From NCBI RefSeq assembly GCF_003752415.1, contig NZ_RKHG01000001.1, positions 992,001 to 1,056,000 on the forward strand: a stretch of DNA of 64,000 nucleotides, in the 5' to 3' direction. The notes beneath the pieces were generated by a model, which was not told the DNA's origin, ran no database searches, and saw nothing but the letters and a program-made list of their open reading frames with translations. The stretch is from Luteococcus japonicus (GTDB lineage Bacteria; Actinomycetota; Actinomycetes; Propionibacteriales; Propionibacteriaceae). Of the stretch, positions 49,074-58,668 are shown one piece after another. The first letter of the stretch is position 1. Every line of letters begins with the position of its first letter. The position numbers and the translations under genes are program-made.

Positions 49074-49950
49074 GACCACTCCCATGCCGGCCGAGCCCCT
49101 TCCCACGTCGGCCGAGGCCGTCGAGGCCACCCGCTGGCGTCTGGACATCGCCTATGACGGCACCGCCTTCTCCGGCTGGGCCACCCAGCCCGACCTGCGC
49201 ACCGTCCAAGGCGAGCTGGAGCGCTGGACCGCCCAGGTGCTGCGCCTCCCCGAACCGGTCCAGCTGACCGTCGCCGGCCGCACCGACGCCGGCGTGCACG
49301 CCCGCGGACAGGTGGCGCACGTGGACCTGCCCGTCGCTGTCGACACGTCACGTCTGCAGCGACGCCTGGAACGGGTACTCGACGAGGACCTGCAGGTCCT
49401 GCGGGTCTCGCGAGCTCCCGAAGGTTTCGATGCCCGCTTCTCCGCCCTCTGGCGTCGCTATGTCTACCGGGTCTGGGACGAGCAGAGCACTCGCGATCCC
49501 CTGCTGCGCGGCCACATCACCCGGATCCGTGGCGTCCTGGACGTGGCGGCCACCAATCACGCCGCACGGATGCTGCTGGGCCTGCACGATTTCGCGCCCT
49601 TCTGCAAGCCACGCGACGGCGCCACCACCATCCGTACCCTGACCGGCCTGCATGCCGAGCGCACCGCCGACGGCATCGTGGAGTTCACCGTCACGGCCGA
49701 TGCCTTCTGTCACTCCATGGTCCGCTCGCTGATGGGGGCGATGACCACGGTCGGGACCGGCCGCAAGGACCAGGCCTGGCTGGCGGAGGTGATGGGATCC
49801 CCCAAACGCCACAACGGTGTGCTGGTCATGCCAGCCAAGGGCCTGTGCCTGGAGGAGGTCCGCTACCCCGCCGACGACCGGCTCGCCGAGCGTGCCAACC
49901 TCTCCCGTGCGGTCCGCACCCTGCCCGAGACATCCGAGGAAGCCCGATGA
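49066..49950 (+). CDS. truA: tRNA pseudouridine synthase A
   Basis: 294-residue TruA, forming pseudouridine 38-40 in the anticodon stem-loop. It shows LDIAYDGTAFSGWATQPDLR, the catalytic Asp in VAGRTDAGVHARGQVAH, RRYVYRVWD and DAFCHSMVRSLMGAMTTVGTG. ATG 49066 lies inside the end of trmB. In most actinobacteria truA follows rplQ; here it is 6.8 kb away from rplQ and on the opposite strand, so it has moved. Confidence 0.95.
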   Translation: MTETTPMPAEPLPTSAEAVEATRWRLDIAYDGTAFSGWATQPDLRTVQGELERWTAQVLRLPEPVQLTVAGRTDAGVHARGQVAHVDLPVAVDTSRLQRRLERVLDEDLQVLRVSRAPEGFDARFSALWRRYVYRVWDEQSTRDPLLRGHITRIRGVLDVAATNHAARMLLGLHDFAPFCKPRDGATTIRTLTGLHAERTADGIVEFTVTADAFCHSMVRSLMGAMTTVGTGRKDQAWLAEVMGSPKRHNGVLVMPAKGLCLEEVRYPADDRLAERANLSRAVRTLPETSEEAR

Positions 49951-50552
49951 GCCACTACTTCACCACGCCCGACGGACCTGAGAAGCGGCGCGAGATCCGG
50001 GCCACCATCTGGGGTCACGAGCACACCTTCATCACCGCCAACGGTGTCTTCTCGGGCAGCCGGCTGGACCCGGCGACGAAGATCATGCTCGACGAGGTGC
50101 AGCCGCCGGCCGACGGTGGCCGACTGCTGGACCTGGGCTGCGGCTACGGCCCCATCACGGTCGCCCTGTCAGTGGCCTGCCCTACCAGCACCATCGACGC
50201 CGTCGACGTCAACGAGCGCGCCCTGGCCCTGACCGCGGACAATGCCCGGTGCATCGGCGCCGCAGACCGGGTCCGTGCCATCACCCCGGAGCAGGCGGAG
50301 CCCACCGTGCGCTACGACGAGATCTGGTCCAACCCGCCCATCCGGATCGGCAAGCCCGCGCTGCACGAACTGCTGCTCACCTGGCTTCCTCGTCTGGCCG
50401 ACGGCGGCCGTGCCGTGATGGTGGTCGGCAAGAACCTGGGAGCCGACTCCCTGGCCCGCTGGCTGACGGAGCAGGGCTACCGATGCGAACGACTGACCTC
50501 CAGCAAGGGTTTCCGGGTGCTGGAGGTTCGCCCCGGCGCGCCGGTGCAGTAG
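49947..50552 (+). CDS. Class I methyltransferase, RsmC-like
   Basis: 201-residue SAM-dependent methyltransferase. Motif I is LLDLGCGYGPITVALSVACP, the SAM-acidic loop is IDAVDVNERAL, and the catalytic motif IV is EIWSNPPIRIGKPALHELL, the NPP(F/I)H type of RNA base-N methyltransferases (RsmC/RsmD-like, guanine N2 of 16S rRNA in E. coli). It lacks the N-terminal pseudodomain of enterobacterial RsmC, as usual for the short actinobacterial form. It overlaps truA by ATGA. Its last three bases overlap the first stem of the riboswitch at 50551. Confidence 0.88.
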   Translation: MSHYFTTPDGPEKRREIRATIWGHEHTFITANGVFSGSRLDPATKIMLDEVQPPADGGRLLDLGCGYGPITVALSVACPTSTIDAVDVNERALALTADNARCIGAADRVRAITPEQAEPTVRYDEIWSNPPIRIGKPALHELLLTWLPRLADGGRAVMVVGKNLGADSLARWLTEQGYRCERLTSSKGFRVLEVRPGAPVQ

Positions 50553-50639
50553 TCTGCCGCTGTCGTACCCAGGGAAAGCCGGTGCAAGTCCGGCACTGAC
50601 CCGCAACCGTCACAGTCGGAGCTCCTGGTGCGGCGGACT
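50551..50639 (+). promoter_or_regulatory. Cobalamin riboswitch (short actinobacterial form)
   Basis: The conserved core GGGAA-GCCGGTG-AAGTCCGGC (50572-50594) and CTGACCCGCAACCGT (50596-50610) are present, in the order of the B12 aptamer. A closing helix AGTCTGCCGC (50551-50560) pairs with GCGGCGGACT (50630-50639) with one G-U pair. The long 3' arms of the classical enterobacterial element are missing, as in the compact forms known upstream of actinobacterial corrinoid-uptake genes. It ends 81 bp before the GTG of the secreted protein gene, so adenosyl- or other cobalamin would control that gene. Confidence 0.88.
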
Positions 50640-50720
50640 CATCACCACCCGTCGTGGTCCGCGGGACGAGTCGTGGGCATCGAACCCGCGGCCGTGCGCG
50701 GCCCGCTCGAAAGGACTTCC

Positions 50721-51335
50721 GTGCCCACCACCTCCGCCAAGCTGCTTGCCTCCGCTGCCGCTGCCCTGGCCTTCTCGCTGGCCCCCGGCGCAGCCCTCGC
50801 CGCCGATGCCGCCCCCGCCCGGGTGATGCCCGCCGACGCCGTCTCCGACTGCTCCAGCCAGGGCAAGGTCTGGCTGGTCGTGCAGGACTCCAAGGGCAAG
50901 GCGCTGGTGGACAAGTGCGTCGAGACCGCCGCCACCGGCTCCGAGCTGCTGACCAAGGCCGACGTGAAGACCACGCTGGACCCGAAGACCAAGATGATCT
51001 GCACCATGGAGGGCGAGCCGGCTGCCTGCCCGACCAAGTTCGACGGCAACTACTGGCACTACTACACCGCCGCCAAGCCCGGCACCTGGGCCTTCAGCCA
51101 GAAGGGCGCCGACCAGGCCAAGCCCGTCGCCGGTGGCGCCGAGGGCTGGTGCTACGGCAAGGAGTGCACCCCGGCCAAGCCCGGCACCACCCCGGCCGCC
51201 ACTGCCACCCCCTCGGCCGCCCCTGCCGCGGACGAGAAGAAGAGCAACAAGGGCACCATCACCACCGTCCTGGTCGCGGCGATCGTCGGCGGTCTGGTGG
51301 CCGCCTTCTACGTGGCCAAGCGCAAGAAGTCCTGA
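50721..51335 (+). CDS. Membrane-anchored surface protein under B12 control, DUF4430/transcobalamin-C-like
   Basis: 204 residues. A signal peptide covers residues 1-33 (LLASAAAALAFSLAPGAALA). The mature domain (about 45-140) reads KVWLVVQDSKGKALVDKCVE, GSELLTKADVKTTLDPKTKM, GEPAACPTKFDGNYWHYYTA and GTWAFSQKGAD. The order of beta strand, 'ELL' helix, small Cys pair and W-x-Y-Y strand resembles DUF4430, the fold of the transcobalamin/intrinsic-factor C-terminal domain. An Ala/Pro/Thr stalk and a C-terminal membrane helix VLVAAIVGGLVAAFYVAK with KRKKS tail anchor it outside. GTG 50721 has AAAGGA nine bases upstream. The riboswitch and fold together suggest capture of corrinoids; this is inference. 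No B12 transporter is adjacent. Confidence 0.8.
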   Translation: MPTTSAKLLASAAAALAFSLAPGAALAADAAPARVMPADAVSDCSSQGKVWLVVQDSKGKALVDKCVETAATGSELLTKADVKTTLDPKTKMICTMEGEPAACPTKFDGNYWHYYTAAKPGTWAFSQKGADQAKPVAGGAEGWCYGKECTPAKPGTTPAATATPSAAPAADEKKSNKGTITTVLVAAIVGGLVAAFYVAKRKKS

Positions 51336-51371
51336 GCCACACCAGCCGCCTGGGCAGTTGCCCTGGTGACG

Positions 51372-51409
51372 TGTCGCCCTGCCGTCCTTGCAAGCACGGC
51401 AGGGCGACA
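51372..51409 (+). terminator. Terminator after the B12-controlled gene
   Basis: Perfect 14-bp inverted repeat (51372-51385 / 51396-51409), loop CCTTGCAAGC, 36 bp past the stop and just before the converging broken ABC genes. Confidence 0.85.
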
Positions 51410-51436
51410 GCTCGGCAGGCACTCCAACCGTGCCGA

Positions 51437-51986
51437 TCACCCCTTGCTGTAGGTGACCTTCTTGAGCACCTCGGGCCAGCTACGGTCCAGCACCTGGCCT
51501 CCCCAGATCACTGAACCGGCCAGCAGCGCCATCCCGTACAGCGGCGCCACGCAGAGCAACAGCCAGCCCAGCCAGGGCCGCCCGCCCGCTGATCCCGGCC
51601 GAGATGTGCATCCACAGCGGCGTCCCGTCGTAGCTGATCTCCTGGGCCACCGCCAGCGATCCCATCAACAGCATGGAGAAGATCGGTGGGAACAGGATGC
51701 CGCGCCCGCTGGCCATGGAGTTCTCCGCAGAGCCGCCAATCAGGCTCGGGGCCAGCAGCAGCGTGCCGAGCGGCCAGCCCAGCGTGAGCACCGCACAGCC
51801 GACGGTGGTGGAGCCGCCGTGCAACTGCTGCGCGGCGCCGCGCAGCCTGAGCAGGGCCACGGACAGCCAGACCAAGGCGCCCAGCGCGTAGAGACCCGCC
51901 ATCACCAGGCCGATGATCGTGGTCGCCTGGCCCTGCAACGAGCGCTTGAGCAGCGTCAGTTTGAGTCGGACGAGTGTCCCAACCAT
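51437..51986 (-). pseudogene. Decayed ABC-2 exporter permease
   Basis: The N-terminus is intact (VGTLVRLKLTLLKRSLQGQA, then LVMAGLYALGALVWLSVALL) from ATG 51986, but it jumps after about 100 residues to a C-terminal piece (LLMGSLAVAQEISYDGTPLW, HISAGISGR) that in full-length family members of about 500 residues lies far downstream. After ISGRAALAG the frame shifts; the proper end (LLLCVAPLYGMALLAGSVIW ... VLKKVTYSKG) is in another frame with a stop at 51437. So there is an internal deletion plus a frameshift. It overlaps the ATPase remnant, as the intact operon would. Confidence 0.8.
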
Positions 51987-52752
51987 GCCAGCCCCTCCCC
52001 CGCATCGATCGTGCCGCCACCCACCAGCTCGATGAAGCGGTCCTGCAGTCGTCGCCCCTGGGTCACCTCGGAGGTCGGGCTGATCGCCAACACCCGCCCG
52101 GCGGCGACCACCGCGACGGCGTCGCACAGACTCTCCACCAGCTCCATCACATGGCTGGAAAGCACGACGGTGCCGCCACCGGCAACGAAGTCATGGAGGA
52201 TCTTCCGGATGGCCTGCCCCGAGACCGGATCGACTGCCTCGTAGGGTTCGTCCAGTACCAGCAGCCGCGGGTTGTGCACCAGCGCGCAGCCAGACCGATC
52301 TTCTTGGTCATGCCCGCCGAATAGTCGCACACCAGCGTGTTGGCGTCAGCTGTGAGTCCGAGAGCATGCAGCAGGGCCTCAGCTCGCGGCTCGATCTGGT
52401 CGGGAGCGACGCCGCGCATGCCAGCGGCGAAACGCAACAGTTCCAGCCCGCTGGGCCAGTCGAAGAGTCGCAGCCCGTCGGGTAGCACGCCCATCATCGC
52501 CTTGGCCGCGACGGGGTCGCTCCAGACGTCATGGCCCCAGAACTCAACCTGTCCGGCATCGGGCCGCAGCAACCCGGTGGCCATGCCCAGGCTGGTGGTC
52601 TTGCCGGCACCGTTGGGTCCCACCAACCCGAACAGGCAGCCGGACGGCACGACAAGACTGAGATTGTCCAGGGCCGCCTTCGGCCCGAACCGCTTGAGCA
52701 GATTGCGGATCACCAGGGCGGGGGCGCCGTCGTCGCCTCGTGCTTGACTCAT
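51956..52752 (-). pseudogene. Frameshifted ABC exporter ATPase
   Basis: Starts at ATG 52752 (SQARGDDGAPALVIRNLLKR) with Walker A LVGPNGAGKTTSLGMATGLL and the signature region DYSAGMTKKIGLA (YSxGMxxK, a variant of LSGGQ). Near 52292 one base is missing; translation leaves the frame, and Walker B (ALVHNPRLLVLDEPYEAVDP) and the switch His region (VVLSSHVMELVESL) continue in another frame to 51956. Restoring one base would give a normal 265-residue ATPase. It overlaps the broken permease, so the whole exporter appears dead. Confidence 0.82.
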
Positions 52753-52942
52753 TTGCCCACTACATCGCGCCACCGGCCCAGAACCACTGCCCACAAGGAC
52801 AATTGGCCGTGGATAGCGCTGGCGGCGAACAAGGATGGCCTCGGCGGGAACAAAGTGCCTAGGATCGGTGTTGTCCCAAGGAAAGCCCCTTCAACAGGGG
52901 CTCCAGGCCTTGCCGCCTGGCGAAGACGGAAAGAGGATTTAC

Positions 52943-53545
52943 ATGGCTGTTTACACCCTGCCCGATCTTGACTACGACTACAGCGCCCTCGCGCCGCACA
53001 TCGCGCCCGAGATCATGGAGCTGCACCACTCCAAGCACCACGCCACCTACGTGACCGGCGCCAACACCGCGCTGGAGAAGATGGAGGAGGCCCGCGCCAA
53101 GGGTGACTTCGCCAACATCAACAAGCTGGAGAAGGATCTGGCCTTCCACCTGGGCGGCCACGTCAACCACTCCGTCTTCTGGAAGAACATGTCCCCCGAG
53201 GGCGGCGGCCGCCCCGAGGGTGAGCTGTCCAGCGCGCTGGACGAGTTCTTCGGCTCCTTCGACGCCTTCCAGGCCCAGTTCAACGAGAATGCCAAGGCCA
53301 TCCAGGGCTCCGGCTGGTCCGTGCTGGCCTGGGACACCCTCGGCAAGCGCCTCAACGTGCTGCAGCTCTTCGACCAGCAGGGCAATGTCCCGCTGGGCCA
53401 GACCCCGCTGCTGCAGCTGGACATGTGGGAGCACGCCTACTACCTGCAGTACAAGAACGTGAAGGCCGACTACGTCAGCGCCTGGTGGAATGTCATCAAC
53501 TGGGCCGACGTGACCGAGCGTTTCACCAAGGCCCAGCAGGCCTGA
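52943..53545 (+). CDS. sodA: Superoxide dismutase, Fe/Mn family
   Basis: 200-residue Fe/Mn superoxide dismutase, detoxifying superoxide in the cytoplasm. Metal ligands are His27 region ([13 protein letters not shown]), the His in [20 protein letters not shown], and the Asp and His of [22 protein letters not shown]. Its closest look is to the propionibacterial enzymes known to work with either Fe or Mn; metal choice cannot be read from this. AAGAGGA lies about 7 bases before ATG 52943. A strong hairpin follows. Confidence 0.95.
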   Translation: MAVYTLPDLDYDYSALAPHIAPEIMELHHSKHHATYVTGANTALEKMEEARAKGDFANINKLEKDLAFHLGGHVNHSVFWKNMSPEGGGRPEGELSSALDEFFGSFDAFQAQFNENAKAIQGSGWSVLAWDTLGKRLNVLQLFDQQGNVPLGQTPLLQLDMWEHAYYLQYKNVKADYVSAWWNVINWADVTERFTKAQQA

Positions 53546-53566
53546 TCCGCAGTCAGCACGCCGCAT

Positions 53567-53597
53567 GTGGCCGTCACCGTTCGCCGGTGGCGGCCAC
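53567..53597 (+). terminator. sodA terminator
   Basis: Stem GTGGCCGTCACCG (53567-53579) / CGGTGGCGGCCAC (53585-53597), one G-T mismatch, closed by a UUCG-type loop, 22 bp after the stop. Confidence 0.8.
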
Positions 53598-53660
53598 TGC
53601 TCTTGTGGCCGGTTCTGACCCAACCTCCAGAGCAGCTGAGAACCTGAGCCACAATTATGA

Positions 53661-54929
<1,269 letters not shown>

Positions 54930-54941
54930 CTCCTCCTGATC

Positions 54942-54973
54942 CTCGGTCCCCCGGGCTCGTCGGGGGGCCCGAG
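54942..54973. terminator. Bidirectional terminator rpfB / transglutaminase-like gene
   Basis: Stem CTCGGTCCCCC (54942-54952) / GGGGGCCCGAG (54963-54973), one G-T mismatch, between two converging stops. Confidence 0.7.
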
Positions 54974-54975
54974 AT

Positions 54976-55587
54976 TCACAGCAGCTCGTCGAAGTCCCGG
55001 TAGAGCCACGGTGCCACCGGAGTTCCGGCGAGCTGCTTCCATGTCTGCACCGCAACGACGGGTGACAGGGACAGCGAGACCAGGGCGCGGGTCCAGCGGT
55101 TCATCTGTCGCACGGGGGTGACGGGCACGAACTGGACCTCTCCGGCCCTGTTCTCGGCGCGGGAGGCACACACGTCGCGGGTCCGGCCGTCGAGGGTGAC
55201 CTGCAGCCAGCTGTGCCCCGCCTGCCACCACGGGTTGTTGCCCAATCCGCGCACCCGGGCGGCATGCACGACGCGCGCGTCGATACCGAGCCGGCGCAGC
55301 ACCAGCATCAGGGCCCCGTTGTACTGGGCAGCCCATCCGCGGCCATTCCTCAGGGCGGTCTCCGACCCCTCCCACAGGTGCCACAGGCTGGTGTGGTCGA
55401 AGGCCTCGTGCACCTGGCGGGTGGCCTCGTCCACCAACTCCCAGCCGCGCAGGCCGGTGGCGCGGCAGGAGGCCGCAATCTCGTCGACTTCGCGCCCGGA
55501 GCCTTCCCGGGCCGGCCCCGGTGCTGTCAGTACTGCGGGGGCGAAGAAGGCCGCCATGACGGCAGCGCGTGCCAGTGCCCTGTTCAT
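54976..55587 (-). CDS. Secreted transglutaminase-like protein lacking the catalytic Cys
   Basis: 203-residue protein with a signal peptide (ALARAAVMAAFFAPAVLTAP). The central part has the transglutaminase-core layout: WAAQYNGALMLVLRRLGIDA, ARVVHAARVRGLGNNPWWQA, then GHSWLQVTLDGRTRDVCAS with the usual His and Asp positions. The catalytic Cys expected about 12 residues before the LRRLGI helix end is absent (AAQYN at that place). A C-terminal segment ALVSLSLSPVVAVQTW is hydrophobic. It may be a binding protein or have changed chemistry. Its ATG overlaps the stop of the glycosyltransferase gene, so they are coupled. Confidence 0.65.
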   Translation of the reverse strand: MNRALARAAVMAAFFAPAVLTAPGPAREGSGREVDEIAASCRATGLRGWELVDEATRQVHEAFDHTSLWHLWEGSETALRNGRGWAAQYNGALMLVLRRLGIDARVVHAARVRGLGNNPWWQAGHSWLQVTLDGRTRDVCASRAENRAGEVQFVPVTPVRQMNRWTRALVSLSLSPVVAVQTWKQLAGTPVAPWLYRDFDELL

Positions 55588-56684
55588 CGGTGCCCTCCCA
55601 GGCTCTCGTGGAGTGCCAGCATCTGGGTGACGCTGGCCTGCCAGGTGTACTGCTCGGCGCGCAGGCGAGCCGCCCGGCGCAGGTCTGGGGACAGCCGCGC
55701 GGCCAGCCGTTCGACGGCGTCGGCGATCCCGACGGCGTCCGGCGGCCCGTACTCGCCGCAGCTGGCGTCCACGAGTTCGTGGGCCCCACCGCGGTTGGAG
55801 GTGACCACCGGGGTGCCACAAGCCAGCGCTTCCAGCACGGCCAGCCCGAAGGTCTCCGAGGGGCACACGGACAGCGAGACGTCGCTCGCCGCGAAGCGCT
55901 GGGCCACCTCGTCACGTCCCTCGACGAATCCGTGGAAGACGACGGGTGTGTCGCCTGCCTGGTGGCGCATCTTCTCCAGGTCCGGCCCGACGCCGTACAT
56001 GTTGAGCTGGATGGGGACGCCACGCCGGTGCAGCTCCACGGCGGCCGCGACGCCCAGCTCGGGATTCTTCTCGTGGGACATCCGCCCCACGTAGCAGAGC
56101 TTCACCAGTCCGTCGTCTCGGGGTTCACCGGCGCCGGTGTGGAAGGTCTCGAGGTCCACCCCGAGGGGAACCTTCCACAGGTTGGCCCCCAGGTCTGCGA
56201 ACTCCTCTCGGGCATAGTCGCTGGTGACGACGACGGCGTCGAACTCCTTGACCAGGCGGCGATTCAGGGCGCCGACGGCCGTCTCGACCCCGAACTGTGC
56301 CCGCAACCATCCTGCCAGCATGTCGTCGAGGCGCTCATGGCTGAACAGCACCGAACCGACGCCGTGATGCCGGGCCCACCGGGCCGCCGGCGACAGGGTC
56401 CACTTGTCACTGACCTCGATGGTGGTGGGATTGAACCTCTCGAGCACTTTCAGCGCCCGCCACGGGGCGGCGATCATCCGGTAGTCGCGCGAGACCCGGG
56501 GGGCCCGGACCTGCACCACGATGCCGTTCTCCGTCTCGGTGGTGCTGTCCCGCTCCCCCGGGATGACCAGGATCCGTTCGTGACCGGCGGCAACATAGCC
56601 CTTGCCCAGCTGGTCGATCGCGACGCGCATCCCACCCGAGACCGGACCGACGAAATTGGCCAGTTGGGCGATGCGCAGTGTCAT
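55584..56684 (-). CDS. GT4 glycosyltransferase
   Basis: 366-residue GT-B glycosyltransferase. The acceptor domain begins LRIAQLANFVGPVSGGMRVA; the donor domain has LCYVGRMSHEKNPELGVAAA, MYGVGPDLEKMRHQAGDTPV and FGLAVLEALACGTPVVTSNRGG (EX7E-type). It probably uses GDP- or UDP-sugar to modify a lipid or glycan; the donor and acceptor are not told by sequence. ATG 56684 is the family start although the frame is open upstream into the rplQ terminator. It is followed by the transglutaminase-like gene with a 4-base overlap. Confidence 0.88.
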   Translation of the reverse strand: MTLRIAQLANFVGPVSGGMRVAIDQLGKGYVAAGHERILVIPGERDSTTETENGIVVQVRAPRVSRDYRMIAAPWRALKVLERFNPTTIEVSDKWTLSPAARWARHHGVGSVLFSHERLDDMLAGWLRAQFGVETAVGALNRRLVKEFDAVVVTSDYAREEFADLGANLWKVPLGVDLETFHTGAGEPRDDGLVKLCYVGRMSHEKNPELGVAAAVELHRRGVPIQLNMYGVGPDLEKMRHQAGDTPVVFHGFVEGRDEVAQRFAASDVSLSVCPSETFGLAVLEALACGTPVVTSNRGGAHELVDASCGEYGPPDAVGIADAVERLAARLSPDLRRAARLRAEQYTWQASVTQMLALHESLGGHR

Positions 56685-56719
56685 GCCCCCGAGCCTACCG
56701 GGGACGGCTTCGAATACGA

Positions 56720-56754
56720 CGAAGGGCGCCCCACCAGTGGTGGGGCGCCCTTCG
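56720..56754 (-). terminator. rplQ terminator
   Basis: Perfect 16-bp inverted repeat (56720-56735 / 56739-56754) with a 3-base loop, 20 bp past the rplQ stop; it ends the ribosomal protein operon. Confidence 0.85.
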
Positions 56755-56773
56755 CCAAGGGTCGAGCGGAGGC

Positions 56774-57454
56774 TCAGGCCTCTTCGGTCTTCGCCTCGAC
56801 GGCATTGGTGAAGCCAGCGGCCTCGGCGGCCTCGGCGGAGTTGAACCACACCTCGGCGACGGTCTGCTCGTACCACTGCGACTCGGGCGTGTGGAAGAGC
56901 ATGGAGTCCTTGTTGCCCTTGATGTCAAAGCCCTCGGGGGCGTTCTCGCCCACGAAGGAGCCCTCGCCGAACTCGGCAGCCTCGGTGGCATCCTTGGCCT
57001 CGACGGCCTCCGTGTCGGCCAGCGGAGCGGCCTTGGCGATGTCGGCCTTGACGTCCTCGGCCTTGGCGGCCTTGGACTTCGACGGCTGCTTGACGACGGC
57101 CTCGGTCACCAGCTCGATGATGGCCATCGGGGCATTGTCGCCCTGACGGTTTCCGATCTTGGTGATGCGGGTGAAGCCACCGTCGCGCTCGGCCATGGCC
57201 GGGGCGATCTCGGTGAACAGGGTGTGCACGATGCTCTGGTCGGTGATGGTCTTCAGCACCTGACGACGGTTGTGCAGGTCGCCGCGCTTGGCCTTGCTGA
57301 TCATCCGCTCGGCCAGGGGACGAACGCGCTTGGCCTTCGTCTCGGTGGTGGTGATGCGGCCGTGCTCGAACAGCTGGCTGGCCAGGTTGGCCAGGATGAT
57401 CCGCTCGTGGGTGGGCGATCCGCCGAGGCGGGGACCCTTGGTGGGTGTAGGCAT
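56774..57454 (-). CDS. rplQ: 50S ribosomal protein L17 with C-terminal 'sunset'-like domain
   Basis: 226 residues against about 120 for a typical L17. Residues 1-120 are L17: [40 protein letters not shown] and [21 protein letters not shown] Lys/Ala/Asp/Glu linker follows (about 122-170). The final 50 residues ([40 protein letters not shown] and AGFTNAV) match the small 'IKGN...HTP.S.WY..T.AEVWF.S.E.A..AGF' domain called sunset, found on various bacterial proteins. In such ribosomal proteins it should hang outside the ribosome. Role unknown. It ends the rpoA operon before a strong terminator. Confidence 0.9.
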   Translation of the reverse strand: MPTPTKGPRLGGSPTHERIILANLASQLFEHGRITTTETKAKRVRPLAERMISKAKRGDLHNRRQVLKTITDQSIVHTLFTEIAPAMAERDGGFTRITKIGNRQGDNAPMAIIELVTEAVVKQPSKSKAAKAEDVKADIAKAAPLADTEAVEAKDATEAAEFGEGSFVGENAPEGFDIKGNKDSMLFHTPESQWYEQTVAEVWFNSAEAAEAAGFTNAVEAKTEEA

Positions 57455-57487
57455 GTCAGTTCTCCAGGTTCTTGGTCAGCGGAGCGG

Positions 57488-58507
57488 TCAGTACTGCTCG
57501 GTCTCGGTGAAGTCCTCTTCGCCCTCGGGCTCGTCCTCGTAGTTGGCAGCAGCCAAGGGATCGAAGCCGGGAGCGGAGTCCTTCAGCGAAAGGCCCATCT
57601 CGTGAAGCTTCAGCTTCACCTCGTCGATGGACTTGGAGCCGAAGTTGCGGATGTCGAGGAGGTCCTGCTCGCTGCGCGAGACGAGCTCACCCACGGTGTG
57701 GATGCCCTCGCGCTTCAGGCAGTTGTAGGAGCGAACCGTGAGGTTCAGGTCCTCGACCGGCAGGGCCAGGTCCTGCGCCAGCTGCTCGTCGACGGGCGAC
57801 GGGCCGATCTCGACACCCTCGGCGTCGACATTCAGCTCGCGCGCCAGGCCGAAGAGCTCGACCAGGGTGCGTCCGGCGGATGCCACGGCGTCACGGGGAC
57901 GGATGGCGGGCTTGGTCTCGACGTCGACGATGAGCTTGTCGAAGTCGGTGCGCTGCTCGACTCGGGTGGCCTCGACCTTGTAGGTGACCTTCAGCACGGG
58001 GCTGTAGATCGAGTCGACCGGGATGCGACCGATCTCGGCGTCGGGGTTGTTGTTGAGCACGCTGGAGACGTAGCCACGGCCACGCTCCACGACCAGCTCC
58101 ATCTCGAGCTTGCCGTTGTCGTTCAGCATCGCGATGTGCAGATCCGGGTTGTGGATCTCCACGCCGGCCGGCGGCTGGATGTCGGCGGCGGTGACCGCAC
58201 CGGCACCCTGCTTGCGCAGGTACATGGTGACGGGCTCGTCCTCCTCCGAGGACAGCACCAGACCCTTGAGGTTCAGGATCACCTCGGTGACGTCCTCGAC
58301 GACACCCTCAATGGTCGAGAACTCGTGCTGGTTGCCCTCGACCTTGATGCTGGTCACGGCCGCGCCCGGGATGGACGACAGCAGGGTGCGACGCAGCGAG
58401 TTGCCCAGGGTGTAGCCGAAGCCAGGCTCCAGGGGCTCGATGATGAAGCGCGAACGGTATTCGCCGATCACTTCTTCCGACAGGGTCGGACGCTGTGCGA
58501 TGAGCAT
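57488..58507 (-). CDS. rpoA: RNA polymerase alpha subunit
   Basis: 339-residue alpha subunit. The N-terminal assembly domain has [20 protein letters not shown] and [17 protein letters not shown]; the C-terminal domain with the helix-hairpin-helix ([40 protein letters not shown]) binds UP elements and activators. The end is an acidic tail [16 protein letters not shown]. It lies 33 bp before rplQ and 161 bp after rpsD; the longer gap holds a TGCACCA...TGGTGCA stem (about 58554-58579) that may affect read-through. Confidence 0.97.
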   Translation of the reverse strand: MLIAQRPTLSEEVIGEYRSRFIIEPLEPGFGYTLGNSLRRTLLSSIPGAAVTSIKVEGNQHEFSTIEGVVEDVTEVILNLKGLVLSSEEDEPVTMYLRKQGAGAVTAADIQPPAGVEIHNPDLHIAMLNDNGKLEMELVVERGRGYVSSVLNNNPDAEIGRIPVDSIYSPVLKVTYKVEATRVEQRTDFDKLIVDVETKPAIRPRDAVASAGRTLVELFGLARELNVDAEGVEIGPSPVDEQLAQDLALPVEDLNLTVRSYNCLKREGIHTVGELVSRSEQDLLDIRNFGSKSIDEVKLKLHEMGLSLKDSAPGFDPLAAANYEDEPEGEEDFTETEQY

Positions 58508-58668
58508 GTACTTTCCTTTTCTCCAGGTCCCCCGCTATATGAGGACCATGTGATGCACCACCCGATAGGTGATGGTGCAGGGTAGTTGACGGCCCCTTGC
58601 GGGACCGCCAACCAAAGGTCAGAGCCGAAGGCCCCGGCCGGGGCGGACGTGGGCCCGCCCCGATGGGA

